From Bordetella parapertussis (GTDB lineage: Bacteria > Pseudomonadota > Gammaproteobacteria > Burkholderiales > Burkholderiaceae_C), in assembly GCA_945890735.1 (NCBI GenBank), contig CAMDCZ010000033.1:1-25253 (forward strand): a stretch of DNA of 25,253 bases, in the 5' to 3' direction. This document shows, piece after piece, positions 7,755-14,870 of the stretch. The number at the start of each line of letters is the position of its first letter. Position 1 is the stretch's first letter. Below the pieces are notes generated by a model that saw only the letters and a list, made by a program, of their open reading frames with translations, was not told the DNA's origin and made no database searches. The position numbers were made by a program, and so were the translations under genes.

Positions 7755-9050
7755 ATGTTGAACAAATCCACCACACCTGTGATGTCCTTTGCTGCGCAAG
7801 CGGATGTGTCCCAAAGCGACCCGCAGCTGTGGTCAGCGGTGTTGCAAGAGGCAGCCCGCCAAGAGCAGCACATTGAATTGATCGCCTCTGAAAACTACAC
7901 CAGTCCTGCCGTCATGCGTCTACAAGGCTCGGTCTTGACCAACAAGTACGCCGAAGGCTACCCCGGCAAACGCTACTACGGCGGTTGTGAATTCGTGGAC
8001 ATGGTCGAACAGCTGTGTATTGACCGCCTGCAGGCGCTCTACGGCGCCCACTTCGCCAATGTGCAGGCCAACTCTGGTTCGCAAGCCAACCAAGCGGTGT
8101 TTTTGGCCTTGCTGCAACCTGGCGACACCATCATGGGCATGAGCTTGGCCGAAGGCGGCCACCTGACCCACGGCATGCACTTGAACATGAGCGGCAAATG
8201 GTTCAATGTGGTGAGTTATGGCCTGAATGCCGCTGAAGAAATTGATTACGAAGCGATGGAGCGCATGGCGCATGCCCACAAGCCCAAACTCATCATTGCG
8301 GGTGCCTCTGCCTATTCACTCAAGATCGATTGGGCCAAATTTGCCCAGGTCGCCAAAAGCATAGGCGCTTACCTGATGGTGGACATGGCCCATTACTCTG
8401 GCTTGATCGCCGGGGGCGTCTACCCCAACCCCATGCCCCATGCCGATGTGGTCACGTCCACCACCCACAAAAGCTTGCGCGGACCGCGAGGCGGCATCAT
8501 CTTGACCAACAGTGAAGAGATGTCGAAAAAAATCAACAGTGCCGTTTTTCCAGGTTTGCAAGGCGGTCCGCTGATGCATGTCATTGCAGGCAAGGCGACG
8601 GCTTTTCACGAAGCCTTGCAGCCCGCCTTCAAGGCTTACCAACAACAGGTTGTCTTGAATGCAGACACCTTGGCCACAACCTTGGTCGAGCGCGGTTTGC
8701 GCATCGTCAGCGGCCGCACGGAAAGCCATGTGATGTTGGTTGATTTGCGCGCCAAAGGCATCACTGGCAAGGCCGCTGAGCAGGCCTTGGGCCAAGCCCA
8801 CATCACTTGCAACAAAAACGGCATACCCAACGACCCGGAAAAACCCATGGTGACCAGTGGCATCCGTTTGGGCACGCCTGCCATGACCACCCGTGGCTTC
8901 ACGCAGGTACAAGCACGCATGACCGCGCACCTGATCGCGGATGTGTTGGAGGCGCCGGATGACGCCGAGCACATCGCCAAGGTGCGCGCCAAGGTGGCCG
9001 AGTTGGTCGCACCTTTTCCGGTGTATGGCGACAGTGTGTTGCATCCCTGA
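7755..9050 (+). CDS. glyA: Serine hydroxymethyltransferase
   Basis: This PLP enzyme interconverts glycine and serine using tetrahydrofolate. Key motifs are present: ELIASENYTS near residue 45, YPGKRYYGG at 69-77, ANSGSQAN at 105-112, and the PLP-lysine motif TTHKSLRGPRGG with K239. At 431 residues it is about ten longer than E. coli GlyA, because of an N-terminal extension before DPQLW. The ribosome-binding site is poor. The gene follows cbbA by 41 bases in the same direction and precedes a serine-glyoxylate aminotransferase. That placement suggests a role in the C2 pathway (glycine to serine) rather than only one-carbon metabolism. A second housekeeping glyA elsewhere would support this. Confidence 0.97.
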   Translation: MLNKSTTPVMSFAAQADVSQSDPQLWSAVLQEAARQEQHIELIASENYTSPAVMRLQGSVLTNKYAEGYPGKRYYGGCEFVDMVEQLCIDRLQALYGAHFANVQANSGSQANQAVFLALLQPGDTIMGMSLAEGGHLTHGMHLNMSGKWFNVVSYGLNAAEEIDYEAMERMAHAHKPKLIIAGASAYSLKIDWAKFAQVAKSIGAYLMVDMAHYSGLIAGGVYPNPMPHADVVTSTTHKSLRGPRGGIILTNSEEMSKKINSAVFPGLQGGPLMHVIAGKATAFHEALQPAFKAYQQQVVLNADTLATTLVERGLRIVSGRTESHVMLVDLRAKGITGKAAEQALGQAHITCNKNGIPNDPEKPMVTSGIRLGTPAMTTRGFTQVQARMTAHLIADVLEAPDDAEHIAKVRAKVAELVAPFPVYGDSVLHP

Positions 9051-9064
9051 AGCACAGGGCTGGT

Positions 9065-9094
9065 TTGTCAGTCTATCTATGTGAAACGTTTAAC
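9065..9094 (+). promoter_or_regulatory. Possible internal promoter before the serine-glyoxylate aminotransferase
   Basis: TTGTCA (9065-9070, five of six to the -35 consensus) and TTTAAC (9089-9094, four of six to the -10 consensus) are 18 bases apart in the 61-base gap after glyA. The start would fall near 9101, leaving a very short leader that keeps only part of the ribosome-binding site. This is a weak call. Confidence 0.25.
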
Positions 9095-9111
9095 CATCGA
9101 AGGGAATCCAA

Positions 9112-10365
9112 ATGGCTGGTCGTAATTTCTTGTTTGTCCCTGGTCCCACCAACGTACCTGAGCGCGTCCAACGCGCCATGATGGTGTCGATGGAGGATCA
9201 CCGCTCACCCAACTTTCCACACCTGACCCATACCCTGTTGGCTGGGCTCAAGGACATCTTCCGCACCAAAACCGGTACCCCTTTCATCTTCCCGTCCTCT
9301 GGCACGGGTTGCTGGGAGGCCGCGCTGACGAACACCCTTTCCCCTGGCGACAAAGTGCTGGCAGCAAGGTTCGGTCAGTTCAGCCACCTGTGGATCGACA
9401 TGTGTCAGCGTCTGGGCTTGGATGTGCATATCGTCGACTGCGAATGGGGCACAGGCGTTCCCTTGCAACAGTTCGCCGACATTTTGAAAAGCGATACCCA
9501 GCACCAGTTCAAAGCGGTGTTGGCTTGTCACAATGAAACCGCCACCGGCGTGACCTCGGACATGGCTGGCGTGCGCGAGGCTTTGGATGACGCCGCCCAC
9601 CCGGCGCTGTTGTTTGTTGATTGCGTCTCTTCATTGGGCTGTATCGATTTCCGCTTTGATGACTGGGGCGTGGACATGGCGGTCAGTGGCTCGCAAAAGG
9701 GTTTGATGCTGCCAGCTGGTTTGGGTATTTTGTGCGCCAGCGACAAAGCCTTGGCCATGCACGCAACAGCGCAACTCAAGCGAGCCTTCTTTGACTTGCA
9801 AGACATGCTGAAAAGCAATGCCACTGGCTACTTCCCCTACACCCCGGCTTTGCCTTTGATGTATGGACTGATCGAGTCCATGAAAATGCTCAACGAAGAA
9901 GGCTTGGAGAATGTGTATGCCCGTCACCACTACCTGGCAGAGGGTGTTCGCGCCGCTGTCACCCAGGGCTGGCAACTCAAGCTGTGCGCGGCAGAAGCCA
10001 AATGGCATTCGGACACGGTCACTGCGGTGATGCTGCCTGCCAACATTGCCGGCACGGAGGTGATTGCCCGCGCCTATCGTCGCTACAACCTGTCACTGGG
10101 CGGCGGTTTGTCTAAAGTAGCTGGTAAGCTGTTTCGCATCGGCCATTTGGGCGACATGAACGAGGTGCATTTGATGGCTGCGATCAATGGGGCTGAAATG
10201 GCCATGCTTGACTGTGGCGTTGCGCTGCAGCCTGGCAGCGGCAGTGCGGCTGCGGGCAACTACTGGCGCCAGCACGCGCAGCCCTCGGGTCTGGGTGCAC
10301 CCGTCATCAACAAGGACGAACATGCAAAACATAGTCTTTCTGGACAGGCAATCGTTAAAGGCTGA
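9112..10365 (+). CDS. sga: Serine--glyoxylate aminotransferase (class V)
   Basis: This PLP aminotransferase transfers the amino group of serine to glyoxylate, giving hydroxypyruvate and glycine. It belongs to the class V family, with the characteristic start FVPGPTNVPERVQRAM, the PSSGTGCWEAAL cofactor loop near residues 61-72, HNETATGV at 140-147, and the PLP lysine in SGSQKGLMLP (K196). A purine-rich GAAGGGAA precedes the ATG. Its length (417 residues) is slightly above the roughly 400 typical of the family, because the last 15 residues are encoded in a 44-base overlap with the next gene. In plants and serine-cycle methylotrophs this step sits between SHMT and hydroxypyruvate reductase, exactly the gene order here. 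Confidence 0.95.
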   Translation: MAGRNFLFVPGPTNVPERVQRAMMVSMEDHRSPNFPHLTHTLLAGLKDIFRTKTGTPFIFPSSGTGCWEAALTNTLSPGDKVLAARFGQFSHLWIDMCQRLGLDVHIVDCEWGTGVPLQQFADILKSDTQHQFKAVLACHNETATGVTSDMAGVREALDDAAHPALLFVDCVSSLGCIDFRFDDWGVDMAVSGSQKGLMLPAGLGILCASDKALAMHATAQLKRAFFDLQDMLKSNATGYFPYTPALPLMYGLIESMKMLNEEGLENVYARHHYLAEGVRAAVTQGWQLKLCAAEAKWHSDTVTAVMLPANIAGTEVIARAYRRYNLSLGGGLSKVAGKLFRIGHLGDMNEVHLMAAINGAEMAMLDCGVALQPGSGSAAAGNYWRQHAQPSGLGAPVINKDEHAKHSLSGQAIVKG

Positions 10366-11269
10366 GCTGCGGGCGCCGTCGTTTGCGCACGCCTGGACCG
10401 AGCATGCGCAAACCCGACCCGATCAAGTGGTCGAGCGTTTGCAACACGCCACGGTCGCCATCAGCAACAAAGTACCGATCCGCCGGGACACGCTGGCTCA
10501 ATTGCCAAACCTCAAACTGATCGCCATGGCCGCGACAGGCTACGACGTGATCGACATTGACGCTTGCCGTGAGCGGGGTGTGGCGGTGGCCAACATCCGC
10601 AACTACGCGGTGCACACCGTGCCAGAGCATGCCTTTGCCCTGATCTTTGCCTTGCGCCGCAACCTGTTGGCCTACCGCGAAGATGTTTTGAATGGGCGCT
10701 GGCAAAAGGAATCGCAGTTTTGCTTTTTCGACTACCCGATCCGTGACCTGCATGGCAGCACCTTGGGTATTTTTGGTGAAGGTGTGCTGGGCCAAGCCAC
10801 CGCCCAGATTGGACGCGCCTTGGGCATGAGAGTGCTGTTTGCCGACCATGCGCCGCCCAAAGCCCCGGGCGTGGACTTTGTCCCGCCAGCCCAGGTGTTT
10901 GCCGAGTCCGACATCATTTCACTGCACTGCCCCCTGACGCCGGCCTCGCGCCATTTCATCGGCATGGCGCAGTTGCAACAAATGAAGCCCAGTGCCTTGC
11001 TGATCAACACCTCGCGTGGCGGCTTGGTCGATGAGCAGGCGCTGAAGATCGCCTTGGAAACCGGCGTGATTGCCGGTGCGGGTTTCGATGTGCTGAGTCA
11101 AGAGCCCCCGAAAGACGGCAACCCTTTGTTGGAGATTCGTTCGCCCCATTTCATCTTGACACCGCATGTGGCCTGGGCGTCGCAACAAGCCATGCAGTTT
11201 TTGGCCGACCAACTGATCGACAACATCGAGGCCTTTATCGCCAACCAGCCCCAGCACCTGGTGACCTGA
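10322..11269 (+). CDS. hprA: D-2-hydroxyacid dehydrogenase, probable hydroxypyruvate reductase/glycerate dehydrogenase
   Basis: This 315-residue NAD(P)-dependent dehydrogenase of the D-isomer-specific family has the nucleotide-binding GEGVLG at residues 152-157 and the catalytic triad R232 (TSRGGLVD), E261 (SQEPP) and H282 (TPHVAWAS). N-terminal family landmarks such as AMAATGYDVID are in place. I chose the ATG at 10322, inside the end of the aminotransferase gene, because AAGGA lies five bases upstream and the protein then starts MQNIVFLDR like its family. The longer upstream frame only adds 45 residues that read the aminotransferase gene out of frame. Following SHMT and serine-glyoxylate aminotransferase, it most likely reduces hydroxypyruvate to glycerate. 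Glyoxylate reduction is possible. It ends nine bases from convergent rsmI. Confidence 0.92.
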   Translation: MQNIVFLDRQSLKAELRAPSFAHAWTEHAQTRPDQVVERLQHATVAISNKVPIRRDTLAQLPNLKLIAMAATGYDVIDIDACRERGVAVANIRNYAVHTVPEHAFALIFALRRNLLAYREDVLNGRWQKESQFCFFDYPIRDLHGSTLGIFGEGVLGQATAQIGRALGMRVLFADHAPPKAPGVDFVPPAQVFAESDIISLHCPLTPASRHFIGMAQLQQMKPSALLINTSRGGLVDEQALKIALETGVIAGAGFDVLSQEPPKDGNPLLEIRSPHFILTPHVAWASQQAMQFLADQLIDNIEAFIANQPQHLVT

Positions 11270-11278
11270 AGCGCAGGT

Positions 11279-12193
11279 TCAGTCCTGGTCTTGGCCAGGC
11301 TTTTTCGCCAGCGCCATGGCGTACAAGGCGTTGCGGGGCGCGCCCGAGATCTGTGCGGCCAAGCGGACGGCTGTTTTGGTGGGCAATTCGGCGAGCAACG
11401 CATCCAACACCCGCTCGGCTTCTCCCAGGCCCGGTTCGGCTTGCGCCAAGGGATGCAATGCCAAGGCAAATTCGCCTTTGCCGCGCTGCGCTGAGGCGTC
11501 GAGCCAGGCGCTGAATGCATCGGCCCGCATGACGGCCACCTCTTCAAACTGTTTGGTGAGCTCGCGCCCGACACTCAAGCGGCGCTCGCCCAAGGCGGCC
11601 AAGTCCTTGGCCACGGCTTCGACCCGGTGAGGGGCTTCTAAAAACACCTGAGCCCGCGCCTCTTGCCCCATGGCCAAGATGGCGGCTTGGCGCTCTTGCG
11701 CTTTGCTGGGCAAAAAGCCTGCAAACACAAACCCAGAATCGCCCGAGCAGCCGCTCACGCTGAGCAAGGCGGTGATGCTGCTCGCGCCCGGGATCGGCGA
11801 GACCTTCAGGCCAGCGGCTTGCACCAAGGCGACCAGGCGCGCACCCGGATCGCTGATCGCCGGTGTACCTGCATCACTCAAATAGACCACCCGCTCGCCT
11901 TGTTGCAAACGCACAATCACTTGCTCGGCGGCGCTGGCCTCGTTGTGTTGGTGCACTGCCAGCCAAGCGTGGGCGGGTTTGTCAATGCCGTAGTTGCGCA
12001 GCAGGCTTTGGCTGTGGCGGGTGTCTTCACAGGCCAGCAGGTCGGCGGTGTGCAGCAGGTGCAGCGCCCGCAAGCCCATGTCGGCCAGGTTGCCAATCGG
12101 CGTGGCCAACACATACAGACAGCCGCCGGGGTGGTCCTGGGCGGCACAGGCCGCTTGGGCTGCGGCCAACACTGTTTCATAGCGAGGATTCAA
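11279..12193 (-). CDS. rsmI: RsmI, 16S rRNA 2'-O-ribose C1402 methyltransferase
   Basis: This SAM-dependent tetrapyrrole-methylase-fold enzyme 2'-O-methylates C1402 of 16S rRNA in the decoding centre. Landmarks are LYVLATPIGNLADM near the N-terminus, CEDTRHSQSLLRNYG, LSDAGTPAISDPG and IPGASSITALLS. The C-terminal part ends with the family tail rich in Ala and Lys. I chose a TTG start (complement of 12191-12193), giving 304 residues, because AAAGG lies about seven bases upstream and homology begins soon after. The longer open frame to 12421 encodes a low-complexity Arg-rich stretch antisense to yraN. The start codon shares base 12193 with the ATG of yraN. Confidence 0.93.
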   Translation of the reverse strand: MNPRYETVLAAAQAACAAQDHPGGCLYVLATPIGNLADMGLRALHLLHTADLLACEDTRHSQSLLRNYGIDKPAHAWLAVHQHNEASAAEQVIVRLQQGERVVYLSDAGTPAISDPGARLVALVQAAGLKVSPIPGASSITALLSVSGCSGDSGFVFAGFLPSKAQERQAAILAMGQEARAQVFLEAPHRVEAVAKDLAALGERRLSVGRELTKQFEEVAVMRADAFSAWLDASAQRGKGEFALALHPLAQAEPGLGEAERVLDALLAELPTKTAVRLAAQISGAPRNALYAMALAKKPGQDQD

Positions 12194-12573
12194 TGAACAC
12201 CTTTCGGGCAACAAAGGACAAAACCACCAAACAACTCGGCGACGCCGCCGAAGACATGGCTTTGTCACATTTGCAAGACCAAGGGTATCGCCTGTTGGTC
12301 CGCAATTACCGCACACCCGGGCGCGGCGGCGGCGAGATCGACCTGATTGTGCGCGACCCTGCTGGCACCGTGGTGTTTGTGGAGGTGCGACGGCGGCAAA
12401 GCGCCAGGCAAGGGGGCGCATTGGCCAGCATCGGCGCGGTCAAGCGCCAGCGCATTGTGTATGCTGCGCAGCACTACCTGCGGGCCTGGGGCCAGTGGCC
12501 GCCTTGCCGTTTTGATGTGGTGGTGGTGCAAGCCGGCGAGTTGCAGTGGCTCCAAGCGGCATTCACCGCTTAG
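12193..12573 (+). CDS. yraN: YraN/UPF0102 family protein, predicted endonuclease-like
   Basis: This 126-residue protein of the YraN (UPF0102) family has a restriction-endonuclease-like fold. Visible motifs are LGDAAEDMALSHL near residue 16, GYRLLVRNYR, the putative catalytic GGGEIDLIVRD, and VFVEVRRRQS, which together give the E...D...ExR pattern of the superfamily. Its cellular role is not established. The start at 12193 keeps the conserved N-terminal helix and has GAGG at 12184-12187. It diverges from rsmI with overlapping start codons, and is followed by a SIS gene and a BON lipoprotein as in E. coli. Confidence 0.92.
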   Translation: MNTFRATKDKTTKQLGDAAEDMALSHLQDQGYRLLVRNYRTPGRGGGEIDLIVRDPAGTVVFVEVRRRQSARQGGALASIGAVKRQRIVYAAQHYLRAWGQWPPCRFDVVVVQAGELQWLQAAFTA

Positions 12574-12611
12574 GACGCAGGCCGGTTGCGACAAATGACA
12601 TCTTGCAAAGG

Positions 12612-12617
12612 TATGAT
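12612..12617 (+). promoter_or_regulatory. -10-like hexamer placed for a leaderless start of the SIS gene
   Basis: TATGAT matches five of six -10 consensus positions and ends six bases before the ATG at 12624, so transcription would begin at or next to the start codon. The nearest -35-like sequence, TTGCGA at 12586-12591, is 20 bases away, which is too far for a strong promoter. AAAGG at 12608-12611 is also too far from the ATG (12 bases) to be a good ribosome-binding site. Confidence 0.35.
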
Positions 12618-12623
12618 CGCCGC

Positions 12624-13223
12624 ATGTTAGAGCAACGCATCGAACAGCAGTTCATCGACAGCGCAGACTTGAAATACCAAGCCGCGCAAGCCTTAAGCAA
12701 ACCTTTGGCCGCCGCGGTTCAGGCTCTGCTGGCCTGTGTGACCAGCGGAGGCAAGGTGTTGGCCTGTGGCAATGGCGGTTCAGCCGCCGACGCGCAGCAT
12801 TTCGCTGCCGAGTTTGTGGGCCGCTTTGAGCGCGAACGCCCAGAGTTGGGTGCGATTGCCCTCACCACCGACTCGTCCATCCTCACCGCCATCGCCAACG
12901 ACTACGACTTTGACCAGATTTTTTCCAAGCAAGTCAGGGCGCTGGGACAACCAGGCGATGTGTTGCTGGCGATCTCCACCAGTGGCAACTCCCGCAACGT
13001 GCTCACCGCGATCGCTGCTGCCCATGAGCGCGAATTGACGGTGATTGCCTTGACCGGCAAGGGCGGCGGCAAGATCGGCCAGACCTTGCGTGAAACCGAT
13101 GTGCATGTGTGTGTGCCGCACGACCGGACGGCGCGTATTCAAGAAGTCCATTTGCTGGCGCTGCACTGCCTGTGCGACGGCGTGGACAGTCAGTTGTTGG
13201 GCGAACAGGAGACCCCCGAATGA
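12624..13223 (+). CDS. diaA: SIS-domain protein, DiaA/GmhA family (DnaA-associating protein or phosphoheptose isomerase)
   Basis: This single-SIS-domain protein of 199 residues has the sugar-phosphate loop CGNGGSAADAQHF (48-60) and LLAISTSGNSRNV (114-126). It resembles E. coli DiaA, a tetrameric DnaA-binding initiation factor, along its length (RFERERPELGAIAL, TAIANDYDFDQIFSKQVRALG), and sits between yraN and the BON lipoprotein as diaA does. Unlike E. coli DiaA, it keeps residues corresponding to the GmhA metal/catalytic set (H59, E63, Q173, H181), so real isomerase activity is possible. The ATG at 12624 is preferred because the protein then begins like DiaA. The stop overlaps the next start by ATGA. 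Confidence 0.88.
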   Translation: MLEQRIEQQFIDSADLKYQAAQALSKPLAAAVQALLACVTSGGKVLACGNGGSAADAQHFAAEFVGRFERERPELGAIALTTDSSILTAIANDYDFDQIFSKQVRALGQPGDVLLAISTSGNSRNVLTAIAAAHERELTVIALTGKGGGKIGQTLRETDVHVCVPHDRTARIQEVHLLALHCLCDGVDSQLLGEQETPE

Positions 13224-13870
13224 AATCAAAAAAGCTGGCCACCCTCGGTGGTGTTGTGTTGTTGAGCTTGTCGTTGAACGCTTGTGCACCATTGATGGTG
13301 GCGGGTTTTGCCGGTACCGCGATCGTGGCCAGCGACCGGCGCACCTCGGGCGCACAGCTCGAGGATGAAACCATCGAGTTGCGTGGTTCGGCGCGCATCC
13401 GCGACGCCTTGGGCGACAAAGCCCATGTCAACGTCACCAGCTTCAATCGCCAGGTGTTGCTGACCGGCGAGATCGCCAGCGAGCGCGACCGCCAGACCGT
13501 TGTTCAGTTGGTGGAAAAAATTGAAAACGTGCGCAGCGTGGTCAGTGAGATGTCGATCACCCCGATCTCGACCCTGGGCGAGCGCTCCAACGACCTGCTG
13601 ATCACCGCCAAGGTCAAAGGCAGCTTGGTCGACAGCCGAGACTTGTTTGCCAATGCCTTCAAAGTCGTCACCGAGCGCGGCACGGTTTACCTGATGGGGC
13701 GCGTCACCCTGCGCGAGGCCAACAGCGCCACCAACGTGATCCGCAATGTCAACGGCGTCAACAAAGTGGTGCGCTTGTTTGAAATCATCACCGAGGAAGA
13801 GCTGCGCAACCTGCTGCCCCCCCCGCCCCCTGCGGACAAGCCTGCCGACAGCGGCAAACCCAAAACCTGA
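13220..13870 (+). CDS. dolP: BON-domain outer-membrane lipoprotein, DolP (YraP)-like
   Basis: This 216-residue lipoprotein has a signal peptide with basic start MKSKK, hydrophobic core and lipobox LNAC, giving acylated C22. Two BON domains follow, roughly residues 55-120 (RIRDALGDKAHVNVTSFNRQ) and 130-195 (KVKGSLVDSRDLFANAFKVV). In E. coli, DolP binds anionic phospholipid, localises to the division site and supports outer-membrane integrity. The tail is Pro-rich (PPPPPADKPADSGKPK) and contains a run of eight C bases at 13817-13824. AGGAG at 13207-13211 is a strong ribosome-binding site, and the ATG overlaps the previous stop by four bases. The gene order matches the yraN-diaA-dolP block. Confidence 0.92.
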   Translation: MKSKKLATLGGVVLLSLSLNACAPLMVAGFAGTAIVASDRRTSGAQLEDETIELRGSARIRDALGDKAHVNVTSFNRQVLLTGEIASERDRQTVVQLVEKIENVRSVVSEMSITPISTLGERSNDLLITAKVKGSLVDSRDLFANAFKVVTERGTVYLMGRVTLREANSATNVIRNVNGVNKVVRLFEIITEEELRNLLPPPPPADKPADSGKPKT

Positions 13871-13881
13871 CCGCGCTTCTG

Positions 13882-13940
13882 TGGTCAAGGCTGAAGCCAC
13901 CTGCGGCTGGCTTGGTGGTTTCAGCGCAGCCGCTTGACCA
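13882..13940. terminator. Long imperfect inverted repeat between convergent genes, candidate bidirectional terminator
   Basis: An inner stem pairs GAAGCCACC (13893-13901) with GGTGGTTTC (13914-13922), nine base pairs with one G-U and a 12-base loop. An outer stem pairs TGGTCAAG (13882-13889) with CTTGACCA (13933-13940), eight perfect pairs. It lies between the convergent BON lipoprotein and hydroxyacid dehydrogenase genes and runs into the 3' end of the latter. No T-tract follows on either strand, so it is not a classical intrinsic terminator. Confidence 0.45.
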
Positions 13941-14826
13941 GGCTGGAGGTATCCAAGCGGTTGCCCCCCATGGCCTGCACATCCGCGTAAAACTGATCGA
14001 CCAGTGCCGTCACCGGCACCCTTGCACCATTGCGTTTGGCCTCGTCGATCACCAGCCCCAGGTCTTTGCGCATCCAGTCCACGGCAAAACCAAAGTCAAA
14101 TTTGTCGGCCACCATGGTTTTGCCACGGTTGTCCATTTGCCAGCTCTGCGCCGCCCCTTTGCCGATCACGTCAAGCACCTGTGCCATGTCAAGACCGGCT
14201 TTCATGCCAAACGCTATGCCTTCAGCCAGGCCCTGCACCAGGCCTGCGATACACACCTGGTTGACCATTTTGGTGAGTTGACCCGCGCCACTCTCGCCCA
14301 TCAGGGTGACGGCTTTGGCGAAAGCCATGGCCACGGGTTGCATGCGCTCGAAAGCCGCCGCCTCGCCGCCACACATGACGGTCAGCAGGCCATTGACCGC
14401 ACCGGCTTCGCCGCCTGAAACCGGTGCATCGATGAAGTGCACGCCCAGGCCTTGTGCCTTGGCAAACAACTCACGCGCCACATTGGCGGAGGCCGTGGTG
14501 TGGTCGACCAGGACCGTGCCCTTTTGCATGCCGCTCAAGGCGCCATCGGCACCGAGCATGACCGCACGCAGATCGTCGTCATTGCCAACGCAGCAAAACA
14601 CCATCTCCGCCCCGGCGGCGGCTTCGCGGGGCGTGGCGGCGCTGGCATGACCGGGGAACTCGGCACACCAGTCGTGGGCTTTGACCGGGTGACGGTTGTA
14701 GACCGTGACCCGGTGGCCGGCTTGTGCCAAGTGGCCAGCCATGGGGTAGCCCATGACGCCTAGACCAATGAAGGCGACTGAGGTGGCGGTGGAGGGTTCG
14801 TGGGTTTTCGGGTTGATGCGTGGCAT
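13921..14826 (-). CDS. Beta-hydroxyacid dehydrogenase family NAD(P) oxidoreductase (tartronate-semialdehyde reductase/3-hydroxyisobutyrate dehydrogenase-like)
   Basis: This 301-residue member of the beta-hydroxyacid dehydrogenase family has the Rossmann motif GLGVMG (21-26), the substrate-binding motif DAPVSGG (133-139), and the catalytic-lysine motif GQLTKMVNQ with K186 and N190. Family members reduce tartronate semialdehyde, 3-hydroxyisobutyrate or similar 3-hydroxyacids, and I cannot separate these by eye. Tartronate-semialdehyde reductase would feed glyoxylate carbon to glycerate, in keeping with the C2 genes upstream, but no glyoxylate carboligase (gcl) or hydroxypyruvate isomerase (hyi) is adjacent, so this is only suggestive. 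The ATG at 14826 has GGAG eight bases upstream. About 15 residues precede the Rossmann fold, slightly longer than usual. Confidence 0.9.
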   Translation of the reverse strand: MPRINPKTHEPSTATSVAFIGLGVMGYPMAGHLAQAGHRVTVYNRHPVKAHDWCAEFPGHASAATPREAAAGAEMVFCCVGNDDDLRAVMLGADGALSGMQKGTVLVDHTTASANVARELFAKAQGLGVHFIDAPVSGGEAGAVNGLLTVMCGGEAAAFERMQPVAMAFAKAVTLMGESGAGQLTKMVNQVCIAGLVQGLAEGIAFGMKAGLDMAQVLDVIGKGAAQSWQMDNRGKTMVADKFDFGFAVDWMRKDLGLVIDEAKRNGARVPVTALVDQFYADVQAMGGNRLDTSSLVKRLR

Positions 14827-14870
14827 GTGTGTGGCTCCAGACAGAAGGTCTGCATCTTAGGGCCATGCGC

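Noticed and set aside
10187..10321. Upstream extension of the D-2-hydroxyacid dehydrogenase
   Set aside because: These 45 codons read the aminotransferase gene out of frame and lack homology to the family. AAGGA supports the ATG at 10322.
12194..12421. N-terminal extension of rsmI upstream of the TTG
   Set aside because: The added 76 residues are Arg-rich, unlike any RsmI, and lie antisense to yraN. A ribosome-binding site supports the TTG at 12193.
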